A stretch of 12,660 bases of DNA, taken from positions 1-12,660 of the forward strand of contig WTXG01000578.1 in the NCBI GenBank assembly GCA_022496185.1, in the 5' to 3' direction. The position numbers and the translations under genes were made by a program. Of the stretch, positions 6,686 through 12,660 are shown one piece after another. Every line of letters begins with the position of its first letter. Within the stretch, counting starts at the first letter, position 1. The stretch is from Multifurca ochricompacta (lineage: Eukaryota > Basidiomycota > Agaricomycetes > Russulales > Russulaceae). Under the pieces are notes generated by a model. It made no database searches. It had not been told where the DNA came from and saw only the letters and a program-made list of their open reading frames with translations.

Positions 6686-8146
6686 ACTTCCTCACTCTCT
6701 TTCATCATATTGGCCCATATGTCCTGAGCCTTCTCTTCTTTTGACCGTTTGTCCACAACGGGGGGGTTATTCTGAATGGGATGTTCTGGTGTTACCGTGG
6801 CGACGGCGACTCGTGCCCCCTTCTTGGGACAATCCCTGGACATATGTCCCAGTGCTCTGCAGCGGAAGCAGCGCCCTTCCTTCATTAGTGTTTGCCGCTT
6901 GTCTTCTGTAAGTGCTGCCCGAGCTCGGGCCCGATCTGCTGAGGTATCCATAGCGTTTGGATCTCTCTGGCCATGCGGAGTGGGTTTTACTCCGAATGCT
7001 GCCTTCCACTGGTCTCGGGTTTTTCCCTTCTTGGTGTCGACTCCGAACCTTGTCTGGAAGTCGAGATAGTCTTGTTGCTGCCTTCGAGCAGCATTGACCC
7101 AAGTATCCCAGTCGTGAGGATGATGAAATTGAATGATGTTTTTGACTAGGGGATTGGGCAGACCTTGCGAAAAGAGGTCTAGTGTTGCCTCTTCGTCGGT
7201 GTCATAGCCGGCCCTGTTGGCTAGACTTCTGAACTTGGCGACATATGCATCTAATTCACCTTTCTCCATCCTGAGGGACTTCAGTTCCCGGGCTGCCTTC
7301 TGCTTGGCTTGCCCGTCTGTGAAGGCGTCTTTAAACCTTTCAGCGATGGTCTCCCAAAGGCCTTCGCTTGTGGTACGACGCCCACTTTCAACCTGCTCGT
7401 TTAACCACTCCAGTTGTTCCATAGTCCAATCGTCCACAGCATCCCTCGGATTAGCGAGAGGAACAGATTGGCACACTGGAACGGATTGACAATCTGTGGG
7501 ACATCATGATTGAAGTTTTTGAACGTCGTGAACTCCAACATGAACTTTTACTCTGCGAACGATCCCCGGTGAACGTCTGGGGTAACACTCCAGACAGTCG
7601 TCCAGAGGGGGGGGGAATGTTTGGTGGTGGTGCCACAGGGGCTGGCGGGGTGGGGTCAGGAAGTTGGGCGGCAATTGTTGACATGTTTTGATAGAATGGG
7701 GTTACTGTGTCGGTGGATTGTATGGATATCTGTGGAGTTGTCAAAGCAGGGGCTCTGATCGTGACAACTTCGGGTGCAACCGGAAACGTAGTCTCTGCTA
7801 ATGCCGGTGCTTCTTCGCTAGATTCTTCTACGTACTCTTCTGGCTCAGAGTCCGTAACAATGGCCGGAGGGTTCTCTCTCCACGGGCCTAATCCAAATTC
7901 GGGTGGGGCGGGTCTTGTAGTGACCCAAGAGTTTCGACTGTCCGAGTATCGGATACAATACCAAACTCTTCTCTCGTCGTCGTATTCTACCGGTTGGTAT
8001 CTTCCGTCGTGATAGACATAGTATCCAAACTCGGATTCAAAATCTTTCCAGGTGGCAGAGCCAAGTACTTGTTGTGAAAGATTATTCTCGTCTCTGCGCT
8101 CAATGAGTTCTTCTCTGAAGAGGGTCTGACTGCGGCTGGAAGCCAC
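6637..8146 (-). pseudogene. gag: gag of element B, two single-base losses
   Basis: Close relative of the A gag: same N-terminal block, acidic linker, proline-rich stretch, gag domain and CCHC knuckle (CFRCRALGHMSRDC). The frame changes twice. Near 7551 an A run is one base shorter than in A (gtaaaagttc against gcaaaaagttc). Near 7446 a C run is one shorter (catccctcgg against cctcccctcgg). The piece between them, about 35 codons, is open in the third frame and matches A (KFMLEFTTFKNFNHDVPQI). Apart from these, all codons are open from the GTG at 8146 to TAG at 6639-6637. Both breaks are in homopolymers, so they may be consensus errors and the gene may be intact. Confidence 0.9.
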
Positions 8147-8152
8147 TGTGAG

Positions 8153-8163
8153 AGACTCGACTT
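8153..8163 (-). other. Primer-binding site, element B (self-priming type)
   Basis: AAGTCGAGTCT on the minus strand, two bases (TC) after the LTR end at 8166. It pairs perfectly with 8388-8398 of the same LTR and has no TGG start as tRNA-primed sites have. Confidence 0.73.
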
Positions 8164-8387
8164 GATGTTACGTCCGGTGTGGGACGTCCTGCACGACTTG
8201 TGCGACAGCGTTGATCAAGGGTTTCAGGTAAGAGGTCAATAGGGCCTCTTGGAGTGTCAAGGGGATGAGTCAAAGTCGAAGGGGCTGTTCCCTAGGACAA
8301 TGTTGAATAGAAAGTGCCGAAAGCACTGAGACAGACGAGTCAGAGATTCAAAGGGAAGTCCGGAAGACGAACACCGATGTATTCAAT

Positions 8388-8398
8388 AAGTCGAGTCT
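8388..8398 (-). promoter_or_regulatory. Self-primer segment / predicted transcript 5' end, element B
   Basis: AGACTCGACTT on the minus strand, complementary over 11 bases to 8153-8163. Sequence and position are conserved with element A although surrounding LTR sequence has diverged. Confidence 0.7.
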
Positions 8399-8424
8399 AA
8401 GGTCTACAGTGTAGCTAAGACGGA

Positions 8425-8432
8425 CTTATATA
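8425..8432 (-). promoter_or_regulatory. TATA box of LTR B
   Basis: TATATAAG on the minus strand, 34 bases upstream of the first base of the self-primer 11-mer (8398), the same geometry as LTR A. Confidence 0.72.
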
Positions 8433-8550
8433 TGTAAGTGGATGGGCGTCTATAGATAAGGATGTCGGAGTCATGTGGCCCAAAGATACGAAAGCGGATG
8501 GCGTAAAGCCTGGCTTCTGATAGGGGATTAAGTAAATGTCCGGTTGTAGA

Positions 8551-8572
8551 GATAAGGAGATAAGAGGATAAG
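8551..8572 (+). promoter_or_regulatory. Cluster of three GATAAG motifs in U3 of LTR B
   Basis: GATAAG at 8551, 8559 and 8567, eight bases apart, with another at 8455. The cluster corresponds to 5900-5920 in LTR A and is a candidate fungal GATA-factor site. Confidence 0.4.
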
Positions 8573-9293
8573 GGACAAGCGTAGACAAATAGTAGGTACA
8601 TAAGTGCAAACAACGGTCATGGGGATGGAAGCAACGCGTGTGAGGGGTCCCAGGATGGAGACGTAATGAGGAAGTGAAGGGTTGGGGGACGAGTGGGGTC
8701 CCGGTTGGGGAGAGTGAAGAAAATAGGGCTGCTGGGCCCTGTTCGTAACATTCAACATCCTTTTTCATGTTTGGCCACCAGTAGTCTCGTTTGGCAAGGG
8801 CGTATGTGTTTGTGATCCCTGGGTGTCCTGCAGAGGGAAGGTCGTGGTGAAAATGAATCACCCCCCTCTTAATGTTGTTGCCACCAGTGACAACCAACCG
8901 ATCGCCGTCTTTCCACCAAAGGCCGTCTTTCATCTTTATGTTATGCAGCTCTGCCCAGGATTTGCACAGTTCCTGGTTCATGTTTTGCATCACTTGGGCC
9001 CATAGATCCATGTCATGGAGGCTGACAACAGCGATCTTCGCGAAGACATCTTCTGGTAAAATGACAATATTGTCATTGTCGTTTTCCCCTTCATCTTGTC
9101 CAGTTGGTCTGGACAGGGCGTCGGCTCGTGCATTACGAGCTCCAGGTAGGTGCTTGAGTGTGAAGTTGTATTCTTCAAGCTCCAAGACTTCTCGTGCTAT
9201 CCGTCGACTGATCTTATGTGGTTCTCTCCAGTACAAGAGGTTGGAGTGGTCTGTATAGATGATGGTCTTGTGCGGGGATCCGGCCAAGTATGG

Positions 9294-9296
9294 TCA
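9294..9296 (-). other. Nonsense mutation CGA to TGA in RNase H of element C
   Basis: The plus strand has tca where element A has tcg (RHWRPYL in A, RHW-stop-PYL in C). The frame is the same before and after, so this is a point substitution and not an indel. It is the transition expected from deamination of methylated CpG. Confidence 0.85.
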
Positions 9297-11040
9297 CCAA
9301 TGTCGTAATGCTTTAACGATAGCCAATAGTTCTCTGTCCCAAATGTCATAATTTCTTTCCACTGGTGAGAACGTTTCCAAGTAGAATGCGATGGGATGAA
9401 GAATCCCCCCAGTATCTCTTTGTGACAAGACTGCGCCATTGGCATACATGGAGGCATCAACCTCCAGTTCGAAGGGTTTGGTCAGGTTGGGTTGGATAAG
9501 AACCGGCTCGGCACTGATTATCGCTTTTATCTGGTCAAATGCTTTCTGCTGTAGTTCGTCCCAATGCCAGGGCATGTCCTTTTTCAGCAAGTTGTTCAGT
9601 GGTCGGGTGATAGCTGAAAATCCCTTGACAAAGCGTCGGTAGAAATTGCAAAATCCAATGAACGATCTGACGTCTTTGGTACACTGAGGGGTGGTCCATT
9701 CTCGAATGCCTTGCACTTTTACAGGGTCCATGCACACTTGCCCTCCTTCCAGGATAACACCTAGGTATTCAACAGTCTTTTGCTTGAAGGAGCATTTGGC
9801 AGGTTTCAAATAGAGGTTGTGTTTTGCCAGGATTTCTAATACCTCGTGAACTCGGGTCCGGTGGTGGTGAATGTCATCTCTCGTGGCTACCAGGATATCG
9901 TCCATGTATACTACGACCTCTTCTGTAAGGATCAGGTCTCGGAAAATGTGGTTCATCATGGCCTGGAAGGTCACCGGTGAGTTCATTAAGCCAAAGAACA
10001 TAACGTTGGGTTCAAAGAGTCCTTGATTGGTCTTGAAGGTGGCTTTGGGCTGGTCGCCTTCTCGGATGCGAATATTATTGTATCCCCAACAAATGTCCAT
10101 TTTTGAGAATAGGGCTTTATCACACATTTTGTTGACGATTTCCAAGATTAGAGGAAGTGGGTAGTTGTTTTTCACCGTGAGTTCGTTAATCCGTCTGTAG
10201 TCCTGTACCGGTCGTAGTTTCCCGTCCTTCTTCTTGATAAAAAAGAAGGGTGATGCATAAGGCGAGTTCAAAGGTCGTATGTATCCTTTTGCCAAGTGTT
10301 CTTCCAGGAAGGTAGAAAGTGCTTCCTTTTCTGGCTGTGACAAGGGGTAGATCTTACAATCCACTGACCGTGGGGCATCCGGGACGAAGTCAATGGCATG
10401 GTCCCAAGGCCGAGAGGGAGGGAAGCATTGCAATTCTTCCTCTGAGAAGACCTTCCAATGTCGATGATATTCCATGGGGACCACTTCTTCAAATGTCTTT
10501 TCTGGGTTCTTCTGTGCCTCTGCCTGGGCCAGTTCCGATGCTTTCGTGACATAACAATATACCTGGTCCACAGGCTCCACGTCACTCCAGGTGACGGCCG
10601 ATCCCATAACAATAGCATGGGTGAGAGGATGTCGCGCAGCGTAGTCGTATCCCAGGGACATAATGATGACTGGGTAGAAATCTTTATCCATGGTGGCTTC
10701 TGCCCAGTTGATTTTAGGCTTGAATGCTGCCAACCACGGGTATCCTAGAACCATATCCTCCTCTCCTAGATCCGTGATGAGGAAGCGAAGTTGCTTCGTT
10801 CGCTCCCCAACTTGTACTTCCAAATCACAGCAATGCGTGATTTTCCCAGCTTTGTTAGCTGTTCCATCTATGTTCCAAATGTTCTTTTCTTGGGGGAGTA
10901 ACTGTGTCCCCAATCCTAGTGTCCTCTGGAGTCGTTGGCTAATGAAGTTGTCTGTAGCTCCAGAGTCGATCAAGATTCGTCTGTCGGCCGTCTTCTGTTT
11001 GGTTTCAAAGTGTACTGGTATTTTTAACGATTTGAAATGA

Positions 11041-11132
11041 CTAGTGTACACAGAAGTTACATGGAGTGCTCTTGCCCAGGCCGATGGGGTCGAGCCGATC
11101 AAAATCCTTCTGGCCAAAGGCCTTATCGACAA
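11041..11132 (-). other. gag-pol overlap of element C (T4 version of the junction)
   Basis: The pol frame is open from 11132 (TGA just upstream at 11135-11133) and gag ends with TAG at 11043-11041. The run at 11104-11101 is T4 here against T5 in A and B. With T4, gag does not stop at once but runs on to a TAG whose position is shared by all copies, and pol lies in +1. If T4 is original, +1 frameshifting is needed. If it is a lost base, like others in this gag, the A/B arrangement is original. Confidence 0.6.
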
Positions 11133-12624
11133 TCAAGGCACATACTGCCTCGTCTTCGTTCATCATATGTTCCCAGATAGCTGCCACTTTCTGTTCTTTA
11201 GTTTTTGGGGCGGTTACTGGGTTTTCTTTGACTGGGGTGGGTAGGTTCTGTATTGGCGATGTCGTGGTAGTGGTGGCTACTGTTGCTTCAGCAGCACGAA
11301 CTGTTTTCTTTGGGCAGAATCGTGACATGTGCCCCTGTGCTCGGCAGTGAAAGCAGCGCCCTTCCTTCATAAGGTTTTTCTTTTCGTCATCGGTAAGGGC
11401 TGCATGGGCTTTGGTGCGATCTGCCGATGTATCCATGGCGTTGGGGTCTTGGGGATGGGTAGGTTTTACCCCAAACGCCACCTTCCACTGATCACGGGTT
11501 TTACCCTTCTTCGTGTCAACTCCAAATCGTGTTTGGAAGTCTAGATAGTCTTGTTGTTGTGTTCTGGCAGCACTTGTCCACTGGCTCCATGACTCGGGGT
11601 GATGGAATTGGATGATGTTTTTCACCAGGGGGTTGGGCAGCCCCTGGGAGAAGAGGTCAAGCATTGCCTCTTCATTCACATCGTACCCTGCTCTCTGGCC
11701 AGGTTGCGAAATCTGGCTACATAGCCATCTAAGTCGCCTCTCTCCATTTTGAGGGACTTCAGTTCTCTGGCAGCCTTCTGTTTGGCCTGCCCATCTGTAA
11801 AGGCGTCTTTAAATCTTTGCGCCACTACATCCCACAGATCTTCGTCTGTGGTTCTGGTTCCAGCTGTAACTCTGTTGTTCAGCCATTCAATCTGCTCCAT
11901 TGTCCAGTCATCGACGGAATCCCCTCTGATAAGCGAGAGGAAAAGGTTGGTTCGCTGGAAGGGTTCATGATCTGGGGGACGTCATGATTGAAATTTTGAA
12001 TGTCTCAAACTCGAGCATGAACTTTTGCTCTGTGATCAGTCACCAGTAAACGTGGTCGGCAGGACTCCCGTAAGGCGTCCTGATGGGGGAGGGAGGTTTG
12101 GAACGGGGACAATGGGAGCGGGGTTGGGTAACTGTGCAGCAATAGTCAACATTGTTGGGTACGTAATAGTTGGGGTGTCTGAGGTTTGTCGTGTGATCTG
12201 GGGAGAGACTAAAGCAGATGTTCTGAACGTAGTACTCTCTGGTGCAACTGTCTGAGCCGTAAAACTGGTGGCTATGACTTGTGTGTCTTCGCTGCTTTCT
12301 TCAATGTATTCTTCTGGTTCTGAATCTGTGACGATGGCTGGAGGATTCTCTCTCCAGGGTCCTAGGCCGTACTCTGGTGGGGCGGGTCCTGTGGTGACCC
12401 AGGAGCGATGGCTTCTAGAGTAACGGATACGGTACCAGACCCTCTTCTGTTCGTCGTATTCAACTGGCTGGTACTGGTCATCGTGATAGACATAGTATCC
12501 AAACTCGGTTTTCAAAATCTTTCCAGATGGCAGAGCCAAGGACTTGTTGTGAAAGATTATCCTTGTCTCAGCGGTCGATGAGTTCTTCGTTGTGCAAGGT
12601 CTGACTGCGGCTGGATGAAGCCAC
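11041..12624 (-). pseudogene. gag: gag of element C, several frameshifts and stops
   Basis: Same plan as the A gag: N-terminal block with FGYYVYHD, PVEYDEQKRVWYRIRY, SWVTTGPAPPEYGLGPW; acidic linker; gag domain (MEQIEWLNNRVTAGTRTTDE, LFSQGLPNPLVKNIIQFHHP); CCHC knuckle (CFHCRAQGHMSRFC). Breaks: TGA in place of AGA near codon 19; one extra T near 12510; TGA for CGA at 12038-12036, ending an otherwise open 201-codon stretch; single-base losses in T runs near 12027 and 11996, one near 11965 and one near 11690. The first conserved codon is GTG (12624-12622) as in A and B, with TAA six codons upstream. The last piece, 11679-11041, is open and ends in TAG, overlapping pol by 92 bases. Confidence 0.88.
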
Positions 12625-12633
12625 GGTGGGGAG

Positions 12634-12644
12634 AGACTCAACTT
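12634..12644 (-). other. Primer-binding site, element C
   Basis: AAGTTGAGTCT on the minus strand, two bases (TT) inside the LTR end, at the position of the A and B sites and differing from them by one base. It lacks the TGG start of tRNA-primed sites. Its partner in the C LTR is outside the window. Confidence 0.6.
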
Positions 12645-12646
12645 AA

Positions 12647-12660
12647 TGTAATGCCTGATG
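12647..12660 (-). repeat. Inner end of the 5' LTR of element C (14 bp visible)
   Basis: TGTAATGCCTGATG begins with the TG terminus at the same distance from the primer-binding site as in A and B, and resembles the start TGTTACGTCCGG of those LTRs. The rest lies to the right of the window. Confidence 0.6.

Larger units (their letters stand above)
6090..8750 (-). mobile_element. Element B: Ty3/gypsy element, 5' part only, interrupted by A
   Basis: Complete 5' LTR, primer-binding site, gag and the protease part of pol are present, and the sequence stops at 6090 against the outer end of LTR A. B belongs to the same family as A: the gag proteins are very similar and the LTRs share ends, TATA box, 11-mer and GATAAG cluster, while the rest of U3 is clearly diverged. 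It is therefore a separate copy and not a tandem duplicate. Its outer LTR end abuts the integrase frame of element C at 8751, where ttcaa (8751-8755) is the candidate target-site copy. RT onwards and the 3' LTR should be left of the window, beyond the 3' LTR of A. Confidence 0.92.
8166..8750 (-). repeat. 5' LTR of element B (585 bp)
   Basis: TGTTACG ... CGTAACA ends identical to LTR A. Predicted U3 8399-8750 (352 bp) and R-U5 8166-8398 (233 bp, the same length as in A). The transcript leader contains no ATG before gag. Similarity to LTR A is high around the ends, TATA/11-mer and the segment near 8490-8572, and lower elsewhere. The C pol frame continues into it as far as 8415, which is read-through. 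Confidence 0.95.
8751..11132 (-). pseudogene. pol: pol of element C: PR-RT-RNase H-partial INT, one nonsense codon, cut by B
   Basis: One reading frame from 11132 to the junction, broken only by TGA at 9296-9294. Residues counted from 11132: protease DSGATDN at 56-62; linker; RT from about 255 with [28 protein letters not shown] (catalytic Asp346), GLMNSPVTFQ and YMDD at 409-412; RNase H with VDAS (Asp559) and DRELLAIVKALRHW; then the stop; then TDHSNLLYW, the tether GARNARADALSRP, and the integrase finger HFHHDLPSAGHPGITNTYAL. The frame stops being C sequence after PNMKKDVE, between the His pair and the missing Cys pair of the HHCC finger. The stop replaces the CGA seen in A, a CpG-type transition. 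Without these two lesions the enzymes look intact. It overlaps gag over 11041-11132 in the +1 frame relative to gag. Confidence 0.93.
8751..12660 (-). mobile_element. Element C: older Ty3/gypsy element, interrupted by B
   Basis: Contains the last 14 bases of the 5' LTR, the primer-binding site, gag, and pol up to the integrase zinc finger, where LTR B begins. It is a more distant relative of A and B: gag and pol proteins are clearly homologous, but many residues, the proline-rich linker and the primer-binding site differ. By nesting it is the oldest insertion. The remainder (integrase core, presumably a chromodomain, 3' LTR) should be beyond elements A and B to the left; most of the 5' LTR is to the right of the window. 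Confidence 0.92.

Noticed and set aside
8415..8750. Extension of the C pol frame, and likewise 6041-6089 for B, as novel protein tails
   Set aside because: These codons lie in the inserted LTRs; they are chance read-through until the next stop.
3978..12660. Tandem segmental duplication to explain three gag copies
   Set aside because: Junctions coincide with exact LTR termini, the truncation points differ, and the copies are diverged, all of which fit nested insertion.
1..12660. CRISPR array, tRNA or rRNA genes, bacterial operon or plasmid features, host protein genes
   Set aside because: No direct-repeat/spacer pattern, cloverleaf, rRNA core or non-transposon coding frame was seen.

Overview
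The window is a nest of LTR retrotransposons with no recognisable host gene. Everything coding lies on the minus strand. Three related Ty3/gypsy (Metaviridae) elements of the chromovirus type are present: Gag with a CCHC knuckle, then protease, reverse transcriptase, RNase H and integrase, with a chromodomain visible in element A. The protein style, GTG/GAT-rich codon use and LTR type suggest a filamentous fungus, most likely an agaricomycete basidiomycete. That assignment is inference from family resemblance, because no host gene is available to confirm it.

Layout from right to left (5' to 3' in element orientation). Element C (12660-8751): last 14 bases of its 5' LTR, primer-binding site, broken gag, and a nearly intact pol that ends inside the integrase zinc finger. 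At 8750 it is interrupted by element B (8750-6090): complete 5' LTR 8166-8750, primer-binding site, gag with two single-base losses, and protease, ending just after the protease. At 6089 B is in turn interrupted by element A (6089-1): complete 5' LTR 5512-6089, primer-binding site, an uninterrupted 504-codon gag, a pol that carries every domain through a chromodomain but is shattered by many single-base deletions, and a further downstream reading frame that runs off the left edge. The 3' LTRs of all three elements, the remainder of B pol and the remainder of C integrase are expected beyond the left edge.

The most informative signal is in the LTR/leader. In A and B an 11-base primer-binding site, two bases inside the LTR, is exactly complementary to an 11-base segment within the same LTR. 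That segment lies 34 bases downstream of a TATATAAG box and so sits at the expected transcript 5' end. This is the arrangement of self-primed elements of the Tf1/sushi type: the mRNA folds back and primes its own reverse transcription, without a tRNA. R-U5 is 233 bases in both LTRs, and the distance from predicted cap to gag start is 252 bases in both. Other points of note are an AUG-free leader with a conserved GTG at the start of gag in all three elements, a gag-pol junction on a T run, an unexplained frame after the chromodomain, clustered GATAAG motifs in U3, CpG-type nonsense mutations including loss of the protease aspartate in A, and a deletion-only indel pattern that may be an assembly artefact.
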